Notes: generated from the letters alone by a model not told the origin. Positions 8,295 through 17,881 are shown, counted from the first letter of the stretch. The stretch: DNA of 64,000 nucleotides from Hydrogenophaga intermedia (GCF_023715105.1 NZ_JAMBNO010000005.1:124001-188000), one strand, 5' to 3'. Made by a program: numbers and translations.

Positions 8295-8837
8295 TTCATA
8301 CCAAGGTGCTAACAATGGCTCAATTGCGGGCTATTGATTAATCCCCGCAGTTGTAAAGGCAACCCGCCGGAGTTGCAATTGATTACACCGCGTATCTGAA
8401 ATCGGGTTTTCCTCGCAGGAATAATCCAGACAACTGACGCGGCGTTGTACAGCGCCGACAGTCAGCCAGGGGTCGCCCTGCATCGGCAGTAGGCCCCGCC
8501 GTTTACCCCCATTTATGCGCACTTTTGGCTCCGTTCGGCGGGCCAGCGCATGCGTTTGCACTAAATGCAGCCTCTTGTCGCCCCCTGGGCACCGCTCGAT
8601 ACAGTGACTTTCCGCACATCCTTCGCTTTGAACTGCCTGTCCGCTTTGCCCTTTTTCGGCACTTTGTCACGCCTAAAGTCCGGGCCCAATGTACCGAGAG
8701 AGGGGCATGCGCCCCGCGGACTGTGAATTCAATCACACCCGCCACCGCAAATACACCGGGTTTCTGAGTACTTTAAGGCTCGATCGGCAATTGCCACGAA
8801 ACCTGCAGATTGAATTAAACGGAAATTGCAGTTCGAT
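8295..8837. other. Long non-coding gap before the lipoprotein gene
   Basis: About 540 bp without a convincing gene. Two overlapping open frames of 80 codons (8525-8767 plus, 8503-8745 minus) have no ribosome binding site and no recognisable protein features. A weak hairpin TGCGGG...CCCGCA (around 8325-8350) could end the beta-helix transcript. The gap is more AT-rich than the genes on both sides and probably carries the promoter and leader of the lipoprotein gene. No sigma-54 motif was found; the closest case, near 8655, has the wrong spacing. Confidence 0.5.
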
Positions 8838-11123
8838 ATGAATACGGAACGGTTCAACAAAGACAACGCCCCTCGCTGGGTGCTGGCCGCCATGGCACTG
8901 GCCGCATTGGCCACCCTGAGCGGTTGCGGCGGTGGTGGCTCGGGCGTGGCCAACGCCGCCGAACTGGAAGACGCCGCCAAGAAGCCGACCACGGCAGGCA
9001 GCAAGGGCAACGGCAACAAAACAGAAACCGCGGCGCCTGCCCCCACGGAACCGGCTCCCGCGCCAGCGCCAGCGCCAGCGCCAGCGCCAGCACCGGCACC
9101 GGCACCGGCACCGGCACCGGCTCCCGCCCCAGCGCCTGCCCCGGTGGCCAGCGGCCCCTTCAATTGCGCCGTCGGTGCCATCACCTGCGTGGAAATTGCC
9201 TCCACCAGCGCCAGCACACAAGGCAGCGTGCCCGTGACCTTTGGCCAACCCTTCCGTGCTGGCGACTGGCAGCATGCCACCCACGGCCTCGTGGCCAAGG
9301 TGGACGACGTGGCCGTGCCCGTGCAGACGGATGAGATCTCGTCGCACCGCGACGGCTCGGCTCGCTTCGCGGTGATCAGCGCCCAACTGAACAACCTGCA
9401 ACCTGGCCAGACGAAGATCGTCAACCTGTTCGCCGGACCCAAAGCGGCCAGCACGCCCAACGTGCCTGCCGACCCTGGCTGGAACCTGGAGATCGAAACC
9501 ACTCTGTACGACGCCAACGGCAATGTGACCGGTACGCTGATTGCGCAACCGAACCAGTTGTTGAAAGACCAGATCGCCAGTGGCGCCGGCAAACGCCTGA
9601 GTGGAGCGGTGGCCAATGAATACACCGTGACCCTGCCCTTCAAGGACAAGACCAGCGGCACCCAGCACCCCCACCTGACCGCCCGCCTGCACACCCGCCT
9701 TGTGGACAACGGAGCGCGCATCCGTACCGACGTGGTGATGGAAAACACCCGCACCTGGACCGCCAACCCCGGCAACATCACCTATTCGATGGTGGTCAAG
9801 CGCAACGGCGCCACCATCCATACCCAACCCAAATTCACGCACTACCACCACGCACGCTGGCACAAGGTTGTGTGGACGGGCGCGAGCGCAGAGCCTCAAG
9901 CGCGGGTGCGGCATCACATGCCGTATTTCATGGCGAGCAAGGCAATCTGGAATTACAACCTCAATCTGACCATTCCAGAGACGGTTCTTTCTTCCTTCTA
10001 TTCGCAATACCTGCAAGCCAAGGCCAATCAAGCCAACCTTGGTCCGATGGCCAATTTGTTAATGACAACCTACTTCCCAACCACTGGTGGTCGTCTAGAA
10101 ATTGGCCCGGTGCCTCAATGGACGGCGATGTATCTAATCTCGCAAGATGAGCGGATCAAAGAGGTGATGCTCGCACACGCAGATGTAGCTGGTTCGGTAC
10201 CGGTTCACTACCGAGATGAGGCTACTGGCCAACCGTTAGATCTGGATCGACACCCAAGTGTATCCACGCATTTGGGCACCTCACAACCAGCGCTCCCATC
10301 GCTTGTCAATTCAACTACAATCTGGCATCCAGACACCGCACACCAAGGTTCTTATGCCTATGTGCCATACATGATTACAGGAGATGCCTTTTTTCAAGAT
10401 GAACTGATGTTCTGGGCAGCATGGAATCTGACAGCAATGAGTCCTGGCTATCGGAGCTATGGCCAAGGTCTCTTGTGGGAAGATCAAGTTAGAGGACAAG
10501 CTTGGACGATGAGAGCACTTGGGGATGCGTCTAGGATTATCCCAGACTCTCACGCCATGAAACCATACTTTCAAAAACGCCTCGCCAATAATCTAGAATG
10601 GTTTTATCAAAACTGGATTGCCTCACCAGCTGGCTATGTTTCACCATTGGGATCCCCGGTCAATCCGTACGCAATCCATCAAATGGGCCCGTGGCAGAAT
10701 GATTTTTGGGCAATCGTGATGGCACAACATGCAGAGGCAGATGAGCCACGAGCGAAAGAGCTGGTCAATTGGGTCAGCAAAGTGGGCGTTGGTCGCTTTT
10801 TAAATGAGGCTCAAGGTTTCTGTCTTGCGAAGGCGGCTGCCTACTACCTGCAACTAAAAAATTCAAGCAACAACTGGATCACAACTTGGAGCGAACTTGC
10901 ACAGGTTAACTTTCCTGGGGTAAATTGCGCCGATCCTATTGCATATGACGGGTATCCAACTTGGTCTGGTGGATATGCGGCAAACGCACGAGCAATGCTC
11001 GCAGCGACGGCGAACATCGGGACTCCCAATGCAGCAAGTGCATACGCCCTTTGGAAGTCAAAGACGCCGCTGATGGATAACGATTTCGCCAATAACCCCA
11101 CTTGGGCCATTGTTCCAAGATAA
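8838..11123 (+). CDS. Large exported lipoprotein with Pro-Ala linker, putative polysaccharide-active (RIFT-barrel-like) protein
   Basis: Lipoprotein of 761 aa. The N-terminal signal ends in a lipobox (TLSGC, Cys30), followed by a Gly-rich stretch and a long (Ala-Pro)n linker (about residues 70-106). The next region (VTFGQPFRAGDW..., VDDVAVPVQTDEISSHRDGSARF) resembles RIFT-barrel N-terminal domains of large polysaccharide lyase-like proteins. The C-terminal 400 residues are Trp/Tyr-rich and helical in look, perhaps an alpha/alpha toroid. Exact family not recognised. I start at ATG 8838; a TTG lies 12 nt upstream. Codon use changes sharply from about 9,930 on, where GC falls, as if the gene were a recombinant. 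It may act on the polysaccharide at the outer membrane. Confidence 0.75.
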   Translation: MNTERFNKDNAPRWVLAAMALAALATLSGCGGGGSGVANAAELEDAAKKPTTAGSKGNGNKTETAAPAPTEPAPAPAPAPAPAPAPAPAPAPAPAPAPAPAPVASGPFNCAVGAITCVEIASTSASTQGSVPVTFGQPFRAGDWQHATHGLVAKVDDVAVPVQTDEISSHRDGSARFAVISAQLNNLQPGQTKIVNLFAGPKAASTPNVPADPGWNLEIETTLYDANGNVTGTLIAQPNQLLKDQIASGAGKRLSGAVANEYTVTLPFKDKTSGTQHPHLTARLHTRLVDNGARIRTDVVMENTRTWTANPGNITYSMVVKRNGATIHTQPKFTHYHHARWHKVVWTGASAEPQARVRHHMPYFMASKAIWNYNLNLTIPETVLSSFYSQYLQAKANQANLGPMANLLMTTYFPTTGGRLEIGPVPQWTAMYLISQDERIKEVMLAHADVAGSVPVHYRDEATGQPLDLDRHPSVSTHLGTSQPALPSLVNSTTIWHPDTAHQGSYAYVPYMITGDAFFQDELMFWAAWNLTAMSPGYRSYGQGLLWEDQVRGQAWTMRALGDASRIIPDSHAMKPYFQKRLANNLEWFYQNWIASPAGYVSPLGSPVNPYAIHQMGPWQNDFWAIVMAQHAEADEPRAKELVNWVSKVGVGRFLNEAQGFCLAKAAAYYLQLKNSSNNWITTWSELAQVNFPGVNCADPIAYDGYPTWSGGYAANARAMLAATANIGTPNAASAYALWKSKTPLMDNDFANNPTWAIVPR
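9061..9120 (+). repeat. Two tandem hexamer arrays encoding the Pro-Ala linker
   Basis: Five copies of CGCCAG (9061-9090) are followed directly by five copies of CACCGG (9091-9120). Both encode Pro-Ala dipeptides. Exact 6-bp repeats can gain or lose units by slippage without breaking the frame, so linker length may vary between strains. Confidence 0.95.
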
Positions 11124-11145
11124 GTAAACGCGTTGGTGGCTCAAG

Positions 11146-11179
11146 ATGAATAATGGCGCATATGGGCGTCATCATTCAT
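11146..11179. terminator. Imperfect hairpin between convergent genes
   Basis: ATGAATAATGGCGC is matched, with two mismatches, by the reverse complement of GCGTCATCATTCAT across a short ATATGG loop. It lies in the 154-bp gap between the lipoprotein gene (plus) and the unrecognised gene (minus). There is no T-tract, so factor-independent termination is doubtful. Confidence 0.4.
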
Positions 11180-11277
11180 TCAAGAGCATGCAATTAAGCT
11201 CGCCGCAAGCAAGAGCTAGCGGCCAGTATTCCAAGTCAGCATGCAAATGGAATAGGACTGAATTCCGAATTCGCCAC

Positions 11278-12165
11278 TTAATGCCCATCTAGCAAGTTTT
11301 TCAACCCCATTTGTTCCGCACAACGCCGAAGCTCAAAGTTACCAGTGAGATCACGGGATAAATCGCGAAACTCATTATTGGGTGAAACTCGCCTATATCC
11401 TTCGAACTTGATCTGAGAAAAGTGTCCAGCGCTGAAATCCTTCTCTTTCAGGGACAACACGCGCCCACCATGACGGTGCTTCCAATAGAAAATTCCAGTG
11501 CCATGATCCCAGTAATAATTGGAAAGCCGTGAATCGCCCGAGTTGATCGAACGATTTCTGTGAGACTGGAAGTGCAGCCACCAGCCACAGCCCTTTTCGT
11601 ACTGATCCCGGCTAGCTGCCCGTGTGGTGCACCCGATCAGTTCCCAGAAGCGTCTATGTCGCACCGAGAAAAGGTCTCGCCAGCCAGTGGTGCTAACGGC
11701 AGCAGTAGTTCCTTCGGGTAGACCGGCAAACACCTGAGCCATCTCTCGCATCTTGGCTTCAGGCAGCAGCAGGTCTGAGTGCCAGAAGGCGATACGGTCC
11801 ACGAACAAAAAGGCAAACTCCAGAGGGAAGTGCGGGTAAAGGACCGGCAAGTTCAGGCCGGCGTTGAAGTTCACCACTACCGCTCCGGAAACCACGTTTT
11901 CCGGTACCCCAACCCTGGGATCGAAGCCCACCACGGGTGTCCAGCCCGCGTTTTGCACCAAACGCTGCTGCAGCAAGCACCAATCGGAATCTACGTTCCA
12001 GCATAGCCATGGCAGAGCAACGCCCTTCAGCGCCTCGGCCCATTTTTCGGCAGCGCGAAAAATGGGTTCAACGTCGTCTCCCCATGCCTCCCAGTTGCCC
12101 ATTCCCTTGCGGTATTCGGTAGAGCTCTTGTCCATCGTCTGTGATTTATCTTCGATTTTTTCCAT
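11278..12165 (-). CDS. Unrecognised protein of the polysaccharide locus
   Basis: Protein of 295 aa that I cannot assign to a family. It is soluble, with no signal peptide or membrane segment, and is rich in Trp, Arg and His. Notable parts are FLFVDRIAFWHSDLLLP in the middle, which faintly recalls an acidic metal site of glycosyltransferases, and WWLHFQSHRNRSINSGDSR later. It lies on the opposite strand to the flippase gene, inside the low-GC variable block. That suggests a glycan-specific function but proves nothing. The start at ATG 12165 is the first in frame; a second Met (MDKSS) is 10 codons on. Confidence 0.7.
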   Translation of the reverse strand: MEKIEDKSQTMDKSSTEYRKGMGNWEAWGDDVEPIFRAAEKWAEALKGVALPWLCWNVDSDWCLLQQRLVQNAGWTPVVGFDPRVGVPENVVSGAVVVNFNAGLNLPVLYPHFPLEFAFLFVDRIAFWHSDLLLPEAKMREMAQVFAGLPEGTTAAVSTTGWRDLFSVRHRRFWELIGCTTRAASRDQYEKGCGWWLHFQSHRNRSINSGDSRLSNYYWDHGTGIFYWKHRHGGRVLSLKEKDFSAGHFSQIKFEGYRRVSPNNEFRDLSRDLTGNFELRRCAEQMGLKNLLDGH

Positions 12166-12470
12166 GAAGGATGGGCCACGAGTGGTCCAAGGTGGTCACG
12201 CCTGCATACTCGAGCACAAGCTGCCGCGAACGAACAGGGCTCAGTCCGTGCAGGGCTACGGACAGCCGCCACTTTACTCAGTAAGCAAGAAAATAGTGGA
12301 CATTGGTGGAACCGTAACGAACGGCTCACGCCAACACTCCGCAGCAAGGCTCGCGCCTGTAGCATTCGCGGCTCCAGCGCATATGCGCCTCATGGGCTAA
12401 GTGCCAGCCGCGTTGCGGAGAGAGCCGCTAGCGGCGCACTGCCCTCGCGTCCAAAGTGGAAGTCACCCAG

Positions 12471-13922
12471 GTGTCCTCTGTCCGCCAAAAAGTAGCCCTG
12501 CAGTTCGTCGTCAGCAACCTGGCCTTGGTGTCCAACTTCGTGCTGACCATCGTGTTGGCCCGCCTGCTCAGCCCGCAAGACATTGGCATCTTCTCGATGA
12601 GCGCAGTGCTTATGGCCGTGGCCCACGTGTTTCGGGACTTCGGCGTCACGGCGTTCATCAAGCGCGAGAAAGAACTAACCCCGGAGAGTCTTCGGAATGC
12701 ACTGGGTGTGCTGCTACTGACCTCGTGGAGCGTAGCCGGGGTCATGTTTCTGAGCGCTCCCTACTGGGCCGAGTTCTTCAGGGAGGCACGGGTAATGCCG
12801 GTGGTCATGGTATTGGCGCTGGGCTTTGTGTGTATTCCATTCGGAGCGATCCCTATGGCGATCATTCAGCGCGAGATGGCGGTGGAGAAGTCGGCACGCA
12901 TAACCGCAGTGACCACTGTCGTGTTTTTTGCGTCATCAGTCGGCTTTGCACTGGCAGACTTCGGGCCCATGACCATGGCGTGGGCAAACTTGATAAACAT
13001 CATCGTCACCGGCGCCATGGCCCGCTGGGCCCTCGGCAGGCCGTTGCCTTGGTTGCCAGCTTTTGGTCATACCAAAGGCATCGTGCACTTTGGTCTCGGG
13101 AACCTGCTCACCGCCTTGCTCAAAGCTGCAGATGACGCCATACCTGACATCATTTTGGGACGCAAGATGACCCCGACTGATGTGGGCCTGTTCAGTCGGG
13201 CCAATTCCACCGTGAACATGGTGAGTACCGCCTTGCTGCCAACCGTGAGCTACTTCGCACTTCCCTATCTTGCACGGGTGTATCACGCGAATGGACCCGT
13301 GTCCCACGAATATTTGCGAGCCACATCGCTGATCAACGCCCTTATGCTCCCCGCACTGGCCGCCATCGGTGTGCTGGCGCACGACATCGTGAGTTTTCTG
13401 TATGGGAGCGCTTGGCTAAAGGCCGTTCCCGCCATTCCTTGGTTGTGCCTGGCTTACGCACTTAGCAGCCTATTCACGCTAAGTGCACCGGCGCTGACCG
13501 GTGTCGGCAAACCGTATGCCGCAATCGGGCCCACCGCAGTACTGGTAACGGCCAAATTGGCGTGTGTCCTGTGGCTGATGGACGGGACTTTGAGCACATT
13601 TGCTATGGCCATAGCGCTAGGCCAAATCCTGAGCATCCCTTATCAATTATGGACTCATCAGCGCCACTTGAACCTGCATTGGACCGCTTGGGCAAAAAGT
13701 ACCATTCCGCTACTGCTGCACACAGCGCTGGTGGGTGCCATGTGTCTGGGGCTGCGTGAGACGTTGCCTGAGCAAACACCTGCTTGGGCAGCGATCTTTT
13801 CCGTTGGCTTGGGGGCAATGATCGCCTTTGTGGTCGGATGCTTCTTGTTGGCATTGCCGATGGCACAAGAATTAAGACGGTTGCATGGTGCGCTGTTGCG
13901 CCGCGCGAAAGGCATGAACTGA
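12471..13922 (+). CDS. Oligosaccharide flippase, Wzx/WzxC-type
   Basis: Integral membrane protein of about 483 aa with 12-14 predicted helices, of the MOP superfamily polysaccharide transporters. It would flip lipid-linked repeat units across the inner membrane. The N-terminus VLARLLSPQDIGIFSMSAVL and the stretch RDFGVTAFIKREKELTP are typical of WzxC-like flippases. The central region DDAIPDIILGRKMTPTDVGLFSRA is also typical. Start: GTG at 12471 follows GTGGAAG at a usable distance; a GTG at 12456 is also possible, with no ribosome binding site. It belongs to the plus-strand part of the variable glycan block. Confidence 0.9.
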   Translation: MSSVRQKVALQFVVSNLALVSNFVLTIVLARLLSPQDIGIFSMSAVLMAVAHVFRDFGVTAFIKREKELTPESLRNALGVLLLTSWSVAGVMFLSAPYWAEFFREARVMPVVMVLALGFVCIPFGAIPMAIIQREMAVEKSARITAVTTVVFFASSVGFALADFGPMTMAWANLINIIVTGAMARWALGRPLPWLPAFGHTKGIVHFGLGNLLTALLKAADDAIPDIILGRKMTPTDVGLFSRANSTVNMVSTALLPTVSYFALPYLARVYHANGPVSHEYLRATSLINALMLPALAAIGVLAHDIVSFLYGSAWLKAVPAIPWLCLAYALSSLFTLSAPALTGVGKPYAAIGPTAVLVTAKLACVLWLMDGTLSTFAMAIALGQILSIPYQLWTHQRHLNLHWTAWAKSTIPLLLHTALVGAMCLGLRETLPEQTPAWAAIFSVGLGAMIAFVVGCFLLALPMAQELRRLHGALLRRAKGMN

Positions 13923-14400
13923 CTGCGCATGTGGACTGGGGAACAGAACTAAAATCCGCACGCTCCAGCCACCCAAATTCCTTGGCTCAGCTTCGCATTT
14001 TGTTTATTCTCTTCGCTTGATTATTGTCGGAGCAACTCGGAATTTCAGAACATTCGGGACATTCGGGACATTCGGGACATCGGCCAGCAGATACTTACAG
14101 CCTCAATACTATTTACGTAAACTCACCTCTAAACTATTGACGGGACAGCGATCTGAAGGGCGATTAAGTACCTCATTATTAGGGTCGATCAAGCCACCAT
14201 CAAAAACTCCATTGTATCCAATGCCAGAGCACCAATTCTCAGCAAAACCGGGAGTTCATCAAAAAGGCAGTCAGCGACGATAGTAATCGCGTTAAAAAGC
14301 AAGGTCGTAGCTTAGCTTCTCAAGATGTCTCAGGAAGACATGGTGTAAGTGTGTTTGAGCAATATCTATCCGCTAGAGCCACAATGTAAGCCCATCCGAT
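13923..14400. other. Non-coding, AT-rich gap with a short tandem repeat
   Basis: About 480 bp between the flippase and the first family-2 glycosyltransferase. An open frame with TTG start (14017-14283) encodes a low-complexity peptide with FGTFGTFGT and is not convincing. The gap may be scar tissue from gene loss in this mosaic block, or hold the glycosyltransferase promoter. No clear terminator was seen. Confidence 0.5.
14052..14078 (+). repeat. Three tandem copies of the 9-mer ATTCGGGAC
   Basis: ATTCGGGAC occurs three times head to tail (14052-14060, 14061-14069, 14070-14078). It lies in the non-coding gap after the flippase gene. No function is evident. Confidence 0.9.
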
Positions 14401-15390
14401 ATGCATGCCGAGAAATCACCGCTAGACGTGACAGTAATCGTTGCAGCCTGGAATCGCGCAAAATTAATCACGCGCACTTTGGACAGTATCGCAGCGCAGA
14501 CAAGGCCACCACGTTCGATCATCATCATCGACGATGCGTCTGCCGACAATACAGTCGAAGTTGCACGGCAATGGATTGCGCAGCACGATCTACCGGTGAG
14601 GTTATTGGTCAATCCGCAGAACATAGGCGTTGCAGAGACGCGCAATTCCGGGCTGCGGCAGGCTTCGACTCGTTATGCGGCTTTTCTAGACTCGGATGAT
14701 GTGTGGCAACCAGATGCGCTTGAAAAATTGACCATTCCACTAGAGCAGGATACGGACGCCTTGGTCTGCTCCGCGGATGCTGTCGTACTGAGCAATGACC
14801 AGATAGGCGAAAGCCCACCAGTCACACTGTTCGCCTCCAAACTCAACCTTGCCATAGATATTGTTCCTTCTGACCTGCCAGATATATATGAGTTGATAGA
14901 TCCTGCTCGATTGCTATTGCTGACCAGTATCATTCCCACGTGCTCGGCTGTCTTCAGGCTCGATGCGGCCCGCGCAGTGAGCTTCATGCCCAATTTTCGG
15001 ACCGGTGAAGACTGGCTGTTCTGGTTGCGCCTGGCCAAACAAGGGCGGTTTCTATGCCGGCTTGAACCCGTGGCCCATGTACTGCGGCATGACGCCAATC
15101 TGACCCACTTCAGCGGTAGTGCCTTCACTGCAAGGGAGCATCTCCGCGCGCTGCTCGCACTGGCGGACGGGACGCTTGGTGTAGCACTTACTGCATCGGA
15201 ACAACAGAGGGTTGCCGACGCTATTACAGAAAAGGCCAGTCACTGGCGCTATCACCTCTCGCGGGAAGGAATCAGAATCTACTGGCAAGGACTCACGCGC
15301 CCCGAGGCGCAAGCCACTGGGGGACGTTGGCGGCATTTGCTGGCCGATCCGCGCAGCCTTGCGCGCGCGCTCTTCGCACGGCTCGTGTGA
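14401..15390 (+). CDS. Glycosyltransferase family 2
   Basis: GT-A fold glycosyltransferase of 329 aa. The N-terminal nucleotide-sugar domain begins DVTVIVAAWNRAKLITRTLDS, with IIIDDASADNT (about residues 39-49). The metal-binding D-x-D is LDSDDVW (about 96-102), and a conserved acidic ED lies in FRTGEDWLFWLRL. It acts at the cytoplasmic face, adding one sugar to the lipid-linked repeat unit. Sugar and linkage cannot be read from sequence. ATG 14401 is the first start in frame. The ribosome binding site is weak. Confidence 0.88.
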   Translation: MHAEKSPLDVTVIVAAWNRAKLITRTLDSIAAQTRPPRSIIIIDDASADNTVEVARQWIAQHDLPVRLLVNPQNIGVAETRNSGLRQASTRYAAFLDSDDVWQPDALEKLTIPLEQDTDALVCSADAVVLSNDQIGESPPVTLFASKLNLAIDIVPSDLPDIYELIDPARLLLLTSIIPTCSAVFRLDAARAVSFMPNFRTGEDWLFWLRLAKQGRFLCRLEPVAHVLRHDANLTHFSGSAFTAREHLRALLALADGTLGVALTASEQQRVADAITEKASHWRYHLSREGIRIYWQGLTRPEAQATGGRWRHLLADPRSLARALFARLV

Positions 15391-15621
15391 GACACCCAGC
15401 TATGGAGCAGTGGAGTGAAGCTCTCCCGGAAACCGAACAGGTTCGAACTACAGGCTGGCTGACCCTGTCCCAGGTTTTCTAACCGTCTTGTTACAGAGAA
15501 GCCTAGCGTGATGAACGCCCCGCAGGGGCAGCGCAAGAGCGGTTTGGCAATCATGCGCTACTGCCCATCGACCACGAGTTGGAGTTTAAGAGTCCACTCT
15601 TGAAGACTGGAGTGAAACTTG

Positions 15622-17448
15622 GTGAATCTGGATGGTGCGAGCGTGGACAAACCTAGCCGCCTGAACGCTAGTCAGGGCGATACGACCGCGTGGCGTTTGC
15701 TCGAAGCCTGCGGAACAGCACTGCTGGCGGGATTGCTGGCGTGCGTTGGTTGGACCAACCTAAGCTGGGCTGCCGGAGGTCAACTCTCTGGAACTGAAGG
15801 GCTGTTTGCAGGGGCTGTTTGTGCCGTGGCCTGCATGGCATTTGCCCTGCGCGGAAGAACGTTACGTCATCACCTGTTTGCAGCGTTGGTAGTTGCAGGC
15901 GCTGCGGCGGTATCGCTTGTGTTGGCAGAGGCCGTAAGGGACTTCTCTTACGACGGCCAACGCTATCACCAAGAAGCGGTGCAGGCACTCGCAGCCGGAT
16001 GGAACCCACTGCGCGACGCTCCGCTTCAAGGAAACCAGTCGCTATGGATCAATGGTTACGCCAAAGGCCCGTGGATCTGGTCAGCGGTATGGCTTCATGC
16101 CACGGGCAGCATCGAGCTTGGTAAATCGCTGCACCTGTGGCTCGCCATCAGCGCTGCTTTTCTGGTGTACGGAACGCTTCGGCGGCTCCCGGCCCTGAGC
16201 CCTGCAGCAGCGGGATCGATCGCCCTTCTGGCAGCAGCCAATCCGGTGCTGCTATGTCAGTGGCCCACACACATGAATGACAGCCTGATCGGCAGCCTGC
16301 TGCTGGTACTGGCCAGCCAGGCTGGCAGGCTGTCTCTCATGATTCCGGACGCAGACGACAAGGCAATGGCATGGCTGACTGCCGGGCTGGGCTTGGCCCT
16401 GCTACCGACCGTAAAGGCCAGCGGACTCGCATACGCAGCGCTGGCTAGCATGACGGGCTGGGTGGCCGCGCTTCTGTGGAGGCGAGTTGACTTGTCGCAG
16501 CATCTTTTGAAAGTAGCCGCCACCAGCCTTGTAACCTCGGTACTGGTGCTCTCGTGGAATCCCTACGTTACGAACACAGTGCGACACGGGCACCCGTTCT
16601 ATCCGCTCGGTGGCGAGGGCAAGGTGGACATCATTACCAACAATTCCCCCAATGAGCTTCATGGTGAAAACCGCGTGATGCAGTGGCTGGGTTCGATTTT
16701 TTCGCAGTCTCACTCCGAACTCGGCACAAGCGAGAAGCCAGCGCTGCGCCCGAAGTGGCCGGGGGTTGTCAGCGCAGGGGAGCTGGCTGGCTTTGTCTCA
16801 AAGACCGACATGCGAATCGGTGGATTTGGTCCATGGTTCAGCTTGGGGCTGGTCCTCGCACTGGCTGGCGCAGTCGTCGCGCTGTTCGAAATGACCCGCC
16901 GCGCAGGCTGGCGAAGTACCGAGTTCAGGCGTGGCGTAGCAGCGGGAGCGACATTGCCAGCCGGGTTGCTGGTCCTGACACTGGCTTTTCCCGAGCCCTG
17001 GTGGGCACGGTACATACCCCAGATGTTCCTGTTGCCAATAGCCCTTTTGGCTGCCGTACTCGCCGCGCCTTTGTGCGGGCGCCTTGCCCGGGGCCTGGCC
17101 TGGGTTTCGCTCGCCGTGCTGACAGTCAACTCGCTGGCCGTCGGGAGCGCCTTCTCAGTGGGTGCGGCGGTGCGCGAACTGGACATGCGGACTCAGTTGG
17201 GCAGCGCAGCGAGCCTGTCCTCACCTACGCGCCCTCTACCTGTACGCCTAACCGAACCTGCGCTGGCCCGGCGCCTAAGCCAAGCCGGCGTGCACTGGCG
17301 GCCTGCGGCAGATGAGGAACCATGTGCACAGTGGGTAACCCTACATCACTCTGGCGTGGGCTTGTGTCTGCCACCGGGGCACGAAGGCAAGTACATCGAG
17401 GAAGCGCCAGCGGTTACCAGCTTGAAGCGCTTGCTACGGGGCAGGTGA
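15622..17448 (+). CDS. Multi-spanning membrane protein, GT-C-like
   Basis: Integral membrane protein of 608 aa with roughly ten or more hydrophobic helices. A loop after the early helices reads DFSYDGQRYHQEAVQAL. Acidic residues in a first periplasmic loop are characteristic of GT-C glycosyltransferases (ArnT/PMT-like), which use lipid-phosphate sugars. An alternative is a polymerase-like protein of the glycan block. The start is GTG 15622: GGAG at 15609-15612 lies 9 nt upstream, while the TTG just before it has no separate signal. The long C-terminal tail after the last helix looks periplasmic. GC is higher than in the glycosyltransferase genes nearby. Confidence 0.75.
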   Translation: MNLDGASVDKPSRLNASQGDTTAWRLLEACGTALLAGLLACVGWTNLSWAAGGQLSGTEGLFAGAVCAVACMAFALRGRTLRHHLFAALVVAGAAAVSLVLAEAVRDFSYDGQRYHQEAVQALAAGWNPLRDAPLQGNQSLWINGYAKGPWIWSAVWLHATGSIELGKSLHLWLAISAAFLVYGTLRRLPALSPAAAGSIALLAAANPVLLCQWPTHMNDSLIGSLLLVLASQAGRLSLMIPDADDKAMAWLTAGLGLALLPTVKASGLAYAALASMTGWVAALLWRRVDLSQHLLKVAATSLVTSVLVLSWNPYVTNTVRHGHPFYPLGGEGKVDIITNNSPNELHGENRVMQWLGSIFSQSHSELGTSEKPALRPKWPGVVSAGELAGFVSKTDMRIGGFGPWFSLGLVLALAGAVVALFEMTRRAGWRSTEFRRGVAAGATLPAGLLVLTLAFPEPWWARYIPQMFLLPIALLAAVLAAPLCGRLARGLAWVSLAVLTVNSLAVGSAFSVGAAVRELDMRTQLGSAASLSSPTRPLPVRLTEPALARRLSQAGVHWRPAADEEPCAQWVTLHHSGVGLCLPPGHEGKYIEEAPAVTSLKRLLRGR

Positions 17449-17528
17449 ACCCGCGCTTTACACGAGCGAACCCGATAGCTGAACCGCCCGGGATTTGAGG
17501 AGGCTCTTTTCTCTGAGACGATTGAGCC

Positions 17529-17881
17529 ATGAACAAGAAGTCGAACAAGTTCTCACCCGAAGTGCGCGAGCGCGCCGTGCGCATGGTGCAGGAGCATCGG
17601 GGCGAGTACCCGTCGCTGTGGGCGGCCATTGAATCGATCGCGGCCAAAATCGGCTGCGTGCCCCAGACGCTCAACGAATGGGTCAAGCGCGCCGAGATCG
17701 ATTCGGGTGCGCGCGAGGGCATCACCACCAGCGAGTTGCAGCGCCTGAAGGAACTCGAGCGCGAGAACAAGGAGCTGCGCAAGGCCAACGAGATCCTGAA
17801 GCTGACCAGCGCGTTCTTGTCGAAACTACGCTTTCGCTTGTCTTCGCCCAGGCGGAGCTCGACCGCCGTCTGAAGTCCTGA
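17529..17881 (+). pseudogene. IS3-family transposase OrfA, frameshifted
   Basis: Helix-turn-helix and leucine-zipper protein of the transposase. The reading frame begins ATG 17529 and is normal through [11 protein letters not shown]. There the family continues [10 protein letters not shown] and ends soon after. In this copy a 26-bp stretch (17819-17844) interrupts that junction. The intact frame runs out at 17873 with an aberrant tail, and AELDRRLKS appears in another frame ending at 17881. The insertion is inferred from the remembered family sequence. Confidence 0.75.

Noticed and set aside
8525-8767. 80-aa open frame before the lipoprotein
   Set aside because: No ribosome binding site, Arg/Ala-rich composition, and a mirror frame of the same size on the other strand.
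9061-9120. Repeat array as possible CRISPR or regulatory iteron
   Set aside because: Units are 6 bp, in frame, and encode a Pro-Ala linker inside a coding sequence.
14017-14283. 88-aa frame with TTG start
   Set aside because: Starts in a tandem repeat, no ribosome binding site, no recognisable similarity.
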